A DNA stretch of 64,000 bases, from NCBI RefSeq assembly GCF_050947875.1, contig NC_134570.1, positions 201,079,750 through 201,143,749 of the forward strand. The letters run 5' to 3'. Positions 10,884 to 21,437 of the stretch are shown here, piece by piece (position 1 is the first letter of the stretch; every line of letters begins with the position of its first letter). The notes under the pieces were generated by a model, which saw only the letters and a program-made list of their open reading frames with translations, ran no database searches and was not told where the DNA came from. Origin of the DNA: Dermacentor variabilis (Eukaryota > Arthropoda > Arachnida > Ixodida > Ixodidae). The translations under genes and the position numbers were made by a program.

Positions 10884-11920
10884 ATGGCCAGCCCTCAGAG
10901 CTTTCTCGGCCCTACGAACGGCCACACGGTGCCCGTGGCTAGCACACGTATCATCTGGCGACGAGTATTGCCCGAGAACCTCCCGCAATCGTTCCCCGCC
11001 ATCTGGCAGGAGTTTGACACCCCCACCGCAACGTCGTGCTGCCCGTTCTCCCTCACCGCTGCGTCGCACCACGTCCCCTTCGTCACCGGAAAACTAGCTA
11101 GCGCGGCCGATGGAGGTGAGGTCGCTGGAGACGTGCTACGGACAGAAATACCTCCTGTGTTGATGCTGAAAAACAAAGTGCGCGTTCTTGAAGATAATGT
11201 CCCTGTGATGGCTCTGGTGGACACAGTCGCAACAATTTCGGTCATGAGTGTCTCTTTTAAACACGTGTTAGGGCGAAAGGTTTTGTTTACATGGGACGAA
11301 GATACAAAGTTTTGTGGAGTGAGTGGCGAGCCGTTGCGACCTATTGGTGTGTGTAGTGCTGACGTGTGTTTTCGGGAGGCCATGTTATTACGACAGAGTT
11401 TGTAATTATGCCTCGGTCAACCCATTATGTTATTCTCGTCATGGATTTCTTGCGGGAGTGTGGTGCCACTGTCGACTGCCGCACAGGGAAGGTATCTATA
11501 AGTGGTAGGATTCCATCAGGACTCCTGGAGAACCCTGTAGATCGCGAAGCTACACTGTGTGTTTGTGGTGATACAGTCATACCTGCATCATCTACCGTTT
11601 GCGTTCCAGTTGTCGGTGGCGGCGCCGATTCCGACAGCTTCGAAGCTACCGTAGAACCGATACACTTGAACTGTGTGAAGAAGAATGTGTTGGTGCCACA
11701 TTGGGTGGTGTCGATCAAAGGCGGACGCACTGGCTTACGGACCGTAAACTGTTCTAAGGAGCCTGTTATACTACCAGACGGCATGAAATTAGCCTTCGCC
11801 AGGGAACACGCATACTTACCAGTGGCTGAACTTACAGATGTGCCGGGAGAACCTGATGGCCACAGTTCGGAAATGGCCCTTTTGTCGATGGTCAACAAAT
11901 CGCTCAGCACGAGTGCGTAA
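10884..11920 (+). pseudogene. pol: gypsy A protease region with DTV instead of DTG
   Basis: Two overlapping frames (10884-11405 and 11366-11920) carry the aspartic protease domain. The active-site segment reads VMALVDTVATISVMS, with D-T-V at 11220-11228 where retroelement proteases have D-T-G. The flap and C-terminal block continue after a frame change with YVILVMDFLRECGATVDC. The glycine of the active-site triad is structurally required in this family, so the enzyme is predicted inactive. In a working element it would release gag and pol products inside the particle. The region after residue 60 of the second frame is the spacer leading to RT. Confidence 0.8.
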
Positions 11921-13153
11921 GTGGGTGCGCTTTCGAAGCACATTTCGGTTTACGACTTTGCGCATAAGGACAAAATACCTGCAATCCCTGCGTCTCAAAC
12001 GCACCATACCATCAACACGGTTCGGCCAATCCGATTAGTCAAAAGCCACATTGTCTTTCACCATCAGAGCGCCAGATTATCAACGAACAAGTGGTCCGTG
12101 GGCAGCTCCAGTGATTCTAGTTAAAGAAAGAAAGATGGATCTTGGAGATTTTGCGTCGACTATCGCTGTTTGAATGCTGTAACAAAAAGGACGTGTACCC
12201 ACTCCCACGTATTGATGACGGAATAGACTGCCTTCATTCCGCCTGTTACTTTTCCTCAGTAGATTTACGATCCGGCTATTGGCACATTCCGATGCATCCC
12301 GACGACAAGGAGAAGACTGCCTCTGTAACCCCTGACGGGCTCTTCGAATTTAGTATGATGTCATTTGAATTGTGCAACGCTCGACAGATTTATGGACACT
12401 AATCTGCGCGGCTTGAAGTGGAACATCTCCATGTGCTACCTCGACGACTTCGTCATCTTTGGCCGCACCTTCAGCGAACACAACTCGCGTCTGGATATTG
12501 TCCTGAACTGCATCAGAAACGTTGGTCTAGTTTTAAACTCTAAGAAATGTCACTTTGGAGACCGCCAAATCCTTGTGCTTGGGCACCTCGTCGACAAGGA
12601 TGGCATCCGCCTTGATCCCCAGAAAACAGCAGCCGTTGAAGCGTCCAGTGCACCGCGCTCTGTCAAGGAGCTCCGTAGTTTTCTTGGGCTTTGTTCCTGT
12701 TTCCGCCGATTTATTCCTAAATTCGCCGACGTCGCGTATGCGCTGACATGCCTGCTACGAAAGGACACCCCCTTTGAGTGGACTCCGGAGTGCGACTCCT
12801 CTTTTCGTCAGTTGAAGTTTCTGCTGACGTCACGACCGGTTCTTCAACACTTCAGTCCTTCAGCTCCGACGGAACTCCATACGGATGCCAGTGGCACGGG
12901 TATTGGTGCCATCCGAGTTCAACACTACGGTGACCGCGAACACGTGATCGCATATGCAAGCCGCTCATTAGGTAGGCCCGAGCAGAATTACACGGTCACG
13001 GAACAAGAATGCCTCGCGGTAATATTTGCGGTTCAGCGGTTTCGTTCTTACCTGTATGGACGCCCCTTTTCAGCGGTCACCGACCACCACTCATTGTGTT
13101 GGCTTGTGAATCTTCGTGACCCTTGTGGCCGCCTTGCGCGTTGGGCGCTTTGA
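11921..13153 (+). pseudogene. pol: gypsy A reverse transcriptase and RNase H
   Basis: The RT begins in a frame near 11921 (VYDFAHKDKIPAIPA), changes frame, and runs through KDVYPLPRIDDGID, YFSSVDLRSGYWHIPMHP (motif A, catalytic Asp) and LFEFSMMSFELCNA. A small deletion near 12385 shifts the frame. It resumes with MCYLDDFVIFGRTF, where the YLDD loop is intact at 12437-12448, and the thumb VLGHLVDKDGIRLDPQK. The RNase H domain follows as TELHTDASGTGIGA, YTVTEQECLAVIFAVQRFR and VTDHHSLCWL. It ends in a frameshift at about 13150. The catalytic residues visible are conserved; inactivation comes from the frame breaks. Confidence 0.88.
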
Positions 13154-14545
13154 CTGCGGAAATACAGCTTCACCGTCTTTTATAAGAGCGGCCGACGACA
13201 CGCTCATGCGGACTGCCTCTCGCGTATACCACTTAGCACTACTGACTGTGACGCCGACGACTTCGATCACCTCGTGGCTTCTGTGTCGCCGCGTTTTCCA
13301 GACTTCGACTGCTTCAAAGCCGAACAGCGAAAAGACAATAAATTAACATCGCTCTTCACCGCTACTACCGCCTCAACGTCAGCGTAACACTTCTGTGTAC
13401 GTGATGGACTCCTGTATAAGAAGAAGTTTTCCGGCACTGGCGCACGTTTTCGCCTAGTGGTACCGGAGAGCCTTCGCACAACGATTCTGAGTGCTATGCA
13501 CGACGAACCTATGTCTGGCCATTTAGGTTTGGCGAGGATGCTCTACCGGATTTAGGAACGCTTTTATTGACCTGGAATGCGACAGTTTGTTGAGACGTAT
13601 GTGGCCAGCTGCATGCAGTGTTAGCGCCACAAACGGCCATCTACTGCTCCAGCTGGTCTCCTGCAGCCAATCCCTCTTCCAAGCACGCCTTTCCAACAAG
13701 TGGGAATTGACTTCGTAGGCCCATTTCCAAAATCAGCCAAGGGAAACCGTTGGATAGTTGTTTGCGTCGACTACCTCACACGCTACTGGGAGACGGCGGC
13801 CGTGCCCTCCGCAACTGCCCCTGCCGTTTCAACATTCCTGCTGCAATATGTGATCCTGCGACATGGTCCGCCCCGCGTGATCATCAACGACCGTGGACGA
13901 CAATTCACAGCGGACGTCATAGAGGAGCTGCTTCGTTTGTGTGATTCCCACTTGCTTCACTCGACACCATACCATCCACAAACGAATGGGCTTACGGAGC
14001 GCACCAGCCGATGAATTGTAAACATGCTATCTATGTATGTTTCATCCGACCACAAGAACTGGGATGACGTACTGCCTTTTATCACGTACGCGTTCAGCAC
14101 CGCCAAGCACGAGACTACCGGCTATAGCCCTCTCTTCCTGCTGTACGCATGGCCACCCCGGTACACACTCGACACTGTTTTCCCCTCCTGTAGTCAGGAA
14201 AATCCCACTGTCGCCGAGACTCTCTGCCTCGCCGAAGAAGCTCCCCGTATTGCTCGTTTGCGCACTTTGGCATCGCAGGACAGATCAAAAGCACGCTACG
14301 ACATTCGCCACCGCCCGGTAACCTATCGCTCTGGTGATTTAGTGTGGCTGTGGACTCCAGTACGGAAACGCGGGTCATGTCAAACGCTTTTGGCCACCAA
14401 CGATGGACCGTTTGTTATTATTAACAGACTCACGGTAGTCACGTATAACATAGCTCGCCTCACGGCGAGTCGTAGAAGAGCTGCCAAGACACAAGTGGTC
14501 CATGTCGCCCGCTTGAAATTGTTCACGTCAAGACAAATGGATTGA
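13154..14545 (+). pseudogene. pol: gypsy A integrase
   Basis: After a frame change the linker HAHADCLSRIPL leads to an HHCC zinc module (HDEPMSGHLGLARML with two stops following, then CMQC near 13613). The catalytic core has VGIDFVGPFPKS with the first Asp near 13708, INDRGRQFTADVI with the second, and PQTNGLTERTSR with the Glu. A TGA interrupts directly after this block at about 14012. The C-terminal part (14024-14545) continues with NWDDVLPFITYAFSTAKHETTG and a basic DNA-binding end with SGDLVWLW. The integrase would insert element DNA into the chromosome. No chromodomain is visible. Confidence 0.88.
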
Positions 14546-14579
14546 CTCACCCGGCGGGCTTCGTCTGCGACGAGAGAAA

Positions 14580-14933
14580 TGTTACGCATGAAGAAAACGA
14601 AGACCAGTGAATGTGCTTGTGGTCCCGAGTGGGGGAAGGAAGAGGAGGACGACGCTCAGTTGATCAACCAGCTGGCCGGTCTTGCGCTCACCTTCGCGAG
14701 CTAAAGTAAACGGTCCCCTTCGTCATCCGTAAGGGTTATAAACGGTCGCCTTCGCGCGTATATATATATATTATATATATATATATATATATGGTCGCAG
14801 CAATGCGCGACTGAGGTAGAGAAAGAAGCAGTAGAGTGGGCGCGCGTGATCTCGGGGTACTCTGCGCCGGCTGGGCCCGGCCTGTAGCTTCCATCTCGGG
14901 CCTCGTTTCACCCTGTAAATAAACATCATTCGT

Positions 14934-14937
<4 letters not shown>
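14580..14937 (+). repeat. 3' LTR of gypsy A, long form with TA tract and polyA signal
   Basis: The first 181 bases match the 5' LTR up to CGCGTA at 14760. Then come a (TA)n tract (14758-14792), a GC-rich stretch and AATAAA at 14918-14923, and the sequence ends TTCGTAACA at 14937. The terminal CGTAACA equals the end of the 5' LTR. The polyA signal after a TATA box fits an R region, so this longer form is likely the original LTR. The alternative is that unrelated LTR-end sequence was joined to a truncated LTR. Confidence 0.65.

Positions 14938-14977
<40 letters not shown>
14938..14977. repeat. (TA)n microsatellite
   Basis: A pure TA dinucleotide run of 40 bases directly follows the 3' end of gypsy A. 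Because the left flank of the element is also TA-rich, the element may have entered a TA microsatellite. Confidence 0.95.
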
Positions 14978-14980
<3 letters not shown>

Positions 14981-16369
14981 ATAGAAGCTTTCAAAACTTG
15001 CTAGCATGGCAATAGCAGCGAGAGAGAGATAAACAAGATTTAGTAAGATTCTTAAACTGTTATCCTGGCGTTTAGCAGTTACGTGCTCTCTAGGGTGCGT
15101 TCTACCACTGGAATGTTTCATATTGGTTCGTTCATAACCAAGACAGAAGCAGTTGAAGTGCCGTGAAGCTATGATTTCAGGCGGCGAACGTCACCGTTAA
15201 CATAGCGATCTCTCCACTTGCCCGCGTGCAGCCTCCGCAAGCGAAATTGCTTACCTGCGTTCTGCCATGCCGGAGCTGGAGGATCGCATGACACATACCT
15301 CATGGGCTTCTATCCTTTCTTTCGCTTTTCTTTCAGCGTGGTGAACTTCTGGCGGTCTTTCGCGCGAGCTGTTGCGTTTGCCTCGTTTCGCGCAGAGCAG
15401 CATTTCACGCGGTGTGCAAGAGAACACCGGGCTGCCAATATGAGTCGGTGCTACGCGAACACTGAGGCAGACGCAAACGGAGGGCAGAGAATGATCTCAC
15501 GTTGGGACGCGGTAAAAAATGACATAGTTTCGCTATACGCATGCGTGACTGCAGTACATGGGAACAAGGAGACGAAAGGAAAGTGCACATTTCTTGCTAC
15601 GGTACGAAGTAAAATAAAGGCACGGAGACATTCGATTTGTATGTTTTACTATTTCTGCGAACTTTAATCCGTCTATTGAAGCAACAGAGCAAATAAATAT
15701 GTGCTGCTGCTTTGAATAATTCAGAAAGTCATGTGCCACTTTGAGCGACGTAATTGCGCTGCCATGTGGGTAGGGGAATTTCTGCGATAAATGTCCACGC
15801 TGTGACTGGGAGCGCGGCGCCCGCGATGGCAAATGGCGGTTGGCTTGAAATGTAAGCGCTTTCCGCGATGCGCATGGATGTAATACTTAGCAGACGCGAT
15901 ATTTAACCCCCATTGTATTGACTGCGCTTGTCAGCTCAATATGGCCAGACCTGCGAGGGGCCGTTTAAGAACAAACGTCTGAAAACAGTAACTATTTTTT
16001 TTTAATTTTGACACTCACAACATAGGATAGTGATAGCAAATCGTTATGGATCTCTATAAAAGCCTGATACGCACACGATTAACCACGGCGTCATAGTGTA
16101 TCAGTCTGTTCCTTCAAGCGCCTTTTCTCAATTTAGGTATTCGCCTGGCAACTGGCGCTTTCAGGACAAGTTCGGCTGCGATTCTTTACGTATAAGCTAA
16201 TGAATGGTCTCTACATCTTGAACGATCATATTCGAGTTTCACACATTTTCTGGCCAGTAAAGCGAACTCTGAACATGCTTCTTGCGTAGCCGTAAATGAC
16301 GTGACGTGTGCTATACTGTTTACCAATCCACCATTAGTGAGAGAACCCTTTTCTCTCGTGTAAAAGCTT
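14978..16369. other. Unassigned sequence, no gene seen
   Basis: A 149-codon plus-strand frame at 15218-15667 is the longest here. It lacks a recognisable domain and its composition (many Arg, Ala, Phe, Cys) looks like chance translation. The remainder shows no repeat I could identify. Confidence 0.4.
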
Positions 16370-17690
16370 ATGCAGAGAACGGGGGTTCCACTCCATGAAC
16401 GTAGTCTGATGACCCCAGCAACGCCATTGCGACCAGGGCAGTGGCAACTTATAGGATGTGGTACACCGTTATTTGAGCTGACAGAAGACGCTCCAGAGTC
16501 GTATATTAGTATGTGTTTCCTAGAACATCACTCCATGTACTCGTTCACGATGTTCTGCACTGACACTTCGAAGTCTTATGCTGGGGTATCCTATGCAGTA
16601 GTCGGTCCATACTTCTTGTAATTCAATGTACTACACCAAAACAAGTATCTTTGCGGCGGAGGCCTGCGCACTATTGTTTGTTGTGAAGCATAAAAGAAAA
16701 TGAAAACATGAAAACCAATTACATATAGCGACTCCCTAAGCGTAGTAAAAGCCACATATGCCACTATGCAAACACCAAAATATTGCACTCATTGAATTCT
16801 ATTTGTGCCATATAGAGCGTGTATATATATATATATATATATCGACAGCATATTATTTTCTTCTGGGCACCTGACCATAGAGGCACTGAGGCTAATGTAC
16901 TAGCACTTCAAATTGACATATCAATTACACCGCAAGCTACTCCAACCGCTGCTGTCCCTGCGACAGATCTGAATCCTTTCCTATGAAAGACATGTGAAGC
17001 CACTGACAACGCCTATTGCACGCTGAAACAAGTAATAAGCTGCAGGTATTTGAGCCACAATTAGGTTTCTGACCGTCTGCAATGAAAATACGCCGAACCG
17101 AAGTCCTATTCTGTCGACTCCGGATGGGAAACACGTATGGCACCGACAAGTTTTGTTTTCACTGACAATGAACCTCCAATTTGCGGTGAATGTGAAGAGA
17201 GGCTGACCGTGCTTCTCCTCCTATTGGAGGGTCGGGAAGCAGACGCTGAGAGAAAGAGACACTTTTCTGTAGCATACCGCCAGTGCATCTCCGTTCATCG
17301 TGTAATGTTGCTTAATGTAGAAGGCTTTATTGACAACAAAGGACTTCTAGATTTTTGGAGTGACATTGTGTTATATTCTATTAGCCACAGAAATTCGTAG
17401 CGGACCTTGTCGCCAGGGGATGCTGGTGCGATAATAATTTCTTTTTAGCACATGCCTCCAAGTTATTGGGTTGCAAGCGCTTTGACGAAGCAGTAGTGCT
17501 TCTCACACGTTCTTCCCTCTTTTTTATTCAGTATATGTGTTATACTTTTAGAATGTATCTTTCGTGTTCATAGCGTACATCATCATCATTACCGTAATGT
17601 TATTATCTACATTTTTTACGCACTTTACACCGGCTGTTTTAAGGGCCTTCCACAGCCACATCATATCTAGTTCTCGCCATTCACTATTAC
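16370..17690 (+). pseudogene. Decayed LINE ORF2 3' end with RNase H traces
   Basis: Although broken by many stops, the plus strand keeps an ordered series: FTMFCTDTSKSYAGVSYAVV (first RNase H Asp), SDSLSVVKA (a later RNase H Asp motif), SSGHLTIEAL (the HxGIxGN-like loop) and, near 17150-17400, NEPPICGECEERLTVL followed by LLEGREADAERKRHF. The last block is a CxxC-type zinc-binding tail seen at the end of LINE ORF2 proteins that carry RNase H. The 3' UTR probably continues to about 17690. A short (TA)n run at 16822-16842 interrupts it. The RT domain itself is not recognisable upstream, so the copy is truncated or too decayed. Confidence 0.65.
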
Positions 17691-17771
17691 CTAGACTGTA
17701 AACGGAAATGACCCGAAACGGGAATTTTAAGGGATGTGACCTCCCTTGAGACTACGTGCCTAAAAACCGTG

Positions 17772-17881
17772 CTCCCTTACAGTGATGTAGAAACGTTCAG
17801 CGCCCTCCATTTCGCTCCCTCGCAAAATGGGAATGAAAGAAGGAGGAGGAACCTCAATTCTACATCATTTTTAAGAGGGAG
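17772..17881. repeat. Imperfect fold-back sequence, possible small MITE
   Basis: CTCCCTTACAGTGATGTAGAA at 17772-17792 is the near reverse complement of TTCTACATCATTTTTAAGAGGGAG at 17858-17881. The 65-base interior is itself partly self-complementary (CCTCC runs against GGAGG runs). The direct words TAAACGGA near 17698 and 17909 flank a wider unit of about 210 bases. This could be a palindromic non-autonomous DNA element, but no transposase family can be assigned. Confidence 0.5.
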
Positions 17882-17899
17882 TTTAGAAAATTGAGGACC

Positions 17900-18822
17900 C
17901 CCGTTAGCGTAAACGGAGTTGATATTTCTATTTTATGCGTTATTTATTTTATTTTACACATCTCTGAGAAGGAAACGAGAAAGGAGAGATATATTGTCCA
18001 AGTCGTCCTTTTTAGTTTTTTTTTTATTTCTGCAAATTTATACATTTTCAGATTGCAGGCCAACTAATTTAGGGCGATATAATAGACGATTTGTTCGTCG
18101 CTTCGACCCCAATGTCCTGTCGCGCTGCCAGAACCCCCGGTCGGCACCTGGCGACTTGACTTCAGAAGCGGGACAATGCAAAACTTCGACGGGTACGGCC
18201 GCAAAATGTCCTCGCTTCTGTTCGTTTTCACATCAACTAAAAGTGAAACTGAAGGCAAAGCCCGCACAGCGTCACTGTTGTCGGTGCCGGTGACGGCACC
18301 TGTTTTGCTCTTCGTAGTTCTGCGTGCGTGTCTATGTGCCTGCTTACGAGAGAATTTTGGTGGCTGTAGGAGAGTGACTCATGCACTGTGGAGCCTCACA
18401 CGAAAACTACCTGCCCCACTGCGCAGCACGGCGGTGATCGGCCGCCGCGTAGCCATCGCCTAGTCGTGATCTGTGTACTAAAACACACTTTCGTGGTTGG
18501 CGCGGCCATGCTCGGGCATTCCCTACTGCGCCACGATATGAAACGGCTAGTGAAACCTCACCCATAGTCCTCACAAAATCGGAGCGCGTACGGTGTCGAC
18601 GGCTTTGGAAACGGCGCGTTTCAGATTACCGCTTGCCCAGTTGCCTCATGTTTCACGCGGCCTTATTCGACTGCGGTGATGAGTACAGCGCGAACCCATT
18701 GCGCTATGCGCATAATTCTCATACCTTTCTGTCGCGATGTTGAGACCCATCCGCCCGCTCAAGAAAACTCAAAGAGCTAGTGCCGCACAAAAAAGCGACG
18801 TTTGTATCTTTTTCAATTTCCT
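17900..18822. other. Unassigned sequence, no gene seen
   Basis: Frames of 124 (17919-18293, plus) and 95 codons (18176-18463, plus) overlap each other in different frames and show no family resemblance. No repeat was detected. Confidence 0.4.
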
Positions 18823-19050
18823 GTGTTTTACGTGCCAGAACCCCGATCGGATTACGAGCACGCCGCAGTTGGGGACTTCGGATTAATATTGACTTCCTGG
18901 GATTCTATACCGTGCAAAGTTCTCTAATGCACGGCACGCGGGCCTTCTTGCCCGCGTATCGAAGTGCGGCCGCCGTGGCCAGGATTTGATACTGCGACCT
19001 CGTGCTTAAGACTAAGCACAACGCCAAGGACACTTATAGCAACCACGGCG
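18823..19050 (-). mobile_element. Ruka-type SINE, diverged copy
   Basis: Reading the plus strand gives the reverse complement of the family in order: TTTTACGTGCCAGAACCC, GAGCACGCCGCAGTTGGGGA, the GTGCGGCCGCCGTGGCCAGG block, ACTGCGACCTCGTGC and CAACCACGGCG at the tRNA-like end. The middle section near 18900-18950 is rearranged or heavily substituted. No target duplication is clear. Confidence 0.8.
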
Positions 19051-21219
19051 AGTCGAAGAGTATTGAATTTTCGTCATCAGGTGTGTTTGATAACCATTTC
19101 GCCCTAAATGTCGATATAGGTTGTGACAGCGACTTCTGTCACAGCAACGTTATCTTTAAGGCGGCAAAATACTGTTTTGCAGCGTGAACAATGCGAAGAG
19201 CCGGTCTCTAATCCAGCCTCGAACCCACTCTAACCAACCTCTAAGCAAGTCTCGAACAGATCCTCTAACTCCACTGACTAAATTATCAGACGTCATTGCA
19301 ATGGGTGATTCCCCTGTTACTCTGGTATTGCTAGTCTCCTGCTTAATGTCAGTGATATACACAGCATACCTGACTTGGAGCGCAACTTTCAAGAGCCATG
19401 AGACATGTCATGGGTGATTTAATCATGGATTTTCTCAGACAGATGGAATTGTCGCATTAAAAGTGTATAAAAGCATTTCATCCTCAGTACAGCTGTTTAA
19501 AAGGTGGTACTTGTGTGTGGTATAGCCTCCAAAATGCCTGACCAGTGGCATTCTTTGTTGAGCCGTCCATTCATGAACACAACAGGCACTATCTCCTCTA
19601 TGCTTTGTTGCGAGTTTATTAGGCTTTTTTTAAACAATCAATTATTTATTCTTTATTTTTGCTGCCAGTTTGATAGCCTGTCCATGCTTTTTCATTTTAA
19701 AGACCATATTACTTCAGTATCACGGCCTTGAATGTTTAACACGACTTGTAATATCTCATATAATCTAACATGATTACTCGTAAAAGCGAAATCAATATAG
19801 AACAAACAGTATATGTGGGCAAATGTATGTGCATTGACTTGAACAATTACCTGTGAAGGCTTAAAGTCAGGTTGCTCAATGGATTGAATAATCTCAGTTG
19901 AAAAGCAGCACTGAGTGTGTTCATATGCCTCTCACTCATGGAGTATGTGTAAATGCATGCCTAACCAACGCCCTTTGAGACGGTAGTGCAAAAAGTTAAT
20001 ATGTTGTGTAACGCTGTTCAGTTGAGACTGTGAATGGAACCATTATTAAAATGAGCAAGGTAGAGACAACTGATGCAGTGTTTAATGCAGTGTTTAATTT
20101 GTGGTAAGTGAAGCATGATAGCGCAAAAGAACAGAAATAATGCTCGCCTCAATGTTTCTATCTATGCCTTTCATTCATCTCTTAGTCTCTTTGAAATTAA
20201 GCAGCAGGGCATGTCACGAGCACTACTGTTGACCTTTATAATGGAGACGTCAGTATGTTTCCGTCAGAGCCAACTCCTGTCCCTTATGCACATATGTTTT
20301 GGTATTGTCAAGACTATTCCTGTCATACGAAAGCCAAGACACACTGGCCCCTCATGGTATTGAAGTTTGTTCACCAGTTACTTAAAGTGGATGATACAGT
20401 CTCTGGATTTTGTCAGGTGCCATCTGCCTTGCCTTAATCGTGGTATTAAAGGTAGGTCCTGCTGGTCCAATGTAGCTATCTTAATAAAAAAATATTATAA
20501 TTTGCAGGTTTCTTCTCTTGGCCACCGAAGTGCGTCATCCAAACAGAATACAAACACTTTCCTTATTTGGTGCATTCTCGAAAACAAAGGCTTGCAGTTA
20601 CATGCATGCAGCGAGTACCAAACAAGTTATGCGACATGCTCTGCAGTGTGCAGATTATGAAAGGTGCAATGTGCACAGTAACTAAGGATGCGCATTTAAT
20701 GCATTGTGGCTGTATTCAAAATTATGGAAACTTATTGCTAATTAGGACATGTTCCAAAATTGTCTTGCACACCCTAGCTGTTTGCAACTCAAAAAAACCG
20801 GTAGCTCAGTTGTAAAAGCTGCAAGTGACATTCCTGTGGGGCATGTTTCTTCATTTGAAAAGCAGCTAGATTTTACTCAGTTGGTCATTTGTCAAGAAAT
20901 TTGGTTGTTGTGTTCTTAAAACTTCATTCCTACTTTGCATATTATATTACAAGCTAAAGGTCCATACAGCCCACATACATCATCATTAAATGAACAAAAT
21001 TTGAATACCATGTGCACATTTGTAATGTTCCTCTTCAGGCGAATATGTACGGTACAGTACATATATGCCGCGCGCATCATTCGTCTTCACGCCAATAGGA
21101 AGTTCGTTTATAGTTGTGTGCGAGAAAAATACTAAATAGAATTTCATCGGCAAGTCGTCTGGCGAGCATATCTCATGAGAGCGTCTCAATCGTACGTGCC
21201 GATTCGACCGAGTCCCACA
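19051..21219. other. Unassigned sequence, no gene seen
   Basis: Frames up to 97 codons occur but none resembles a known protein. The stretch is AT-rich. A tRNA-like word (GGTAGCTCAGTTG near 20801) has no matching B box. Nothing else stands out. Confidence 0.4.
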
Positions 21220-21437
21220 TACATACAATACAATACAATACAATCTTTATTTTGCATAAAGAAAACAAAGTACATATAGCAGGCCTACCAAAGCCTCAGA
21301 GGCAGTGCTTGACAGTGCCTGAGACACTGCCTGGCAGTGCCTGACAGTCAGGTCACAGAAAATTGCACAGGGTTAATAGCGGAGTTAGCTATTAGCAAGT
21401 CGGAGCAAAATATTGAACAGTTATACAACATGTTACA

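Larger units (their letters stand above)
9501..14937 (+). mobile_element. Ty3/gypsy LTR retrotransposon A
   Basis: Two related LTRs begin TGTTACGCATG at 9501 and 14580 and enclose gag, protease, RT, RNase H and integrase sequence in Ty3/gypsy order. The flanks on both sides are AT-dinucleotide rich, so a target duplication cannot be distinguished from simple repeat. Comparing the aligned 176-base portions of the LTRs by eye shows roughly a dozen or slightly more differences, so the insertion is old but younger than element B at 47029-52009. The internal region carries frameshifts, nonsense codons and an active-site change, so the copy is defective. Confidence 0.9.

Noticed and set aside
14736..15121. 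Tyr-Ile repeat proteins around the TA tracts
   Set aside because: Artefacts of (TA)n microsatellites read in frame.
15218..15667. 149-codon open frame as a host gene
   Set aside because: No domain, signal peptide or plausible splice context; composition looks like chance in GC-richer DNA.
20796..20870. tRNA-like word GGTAGCTCAGTTG
   Set aside because: It matches an A box, but no B box follows at tRNA spacing and no stems form.
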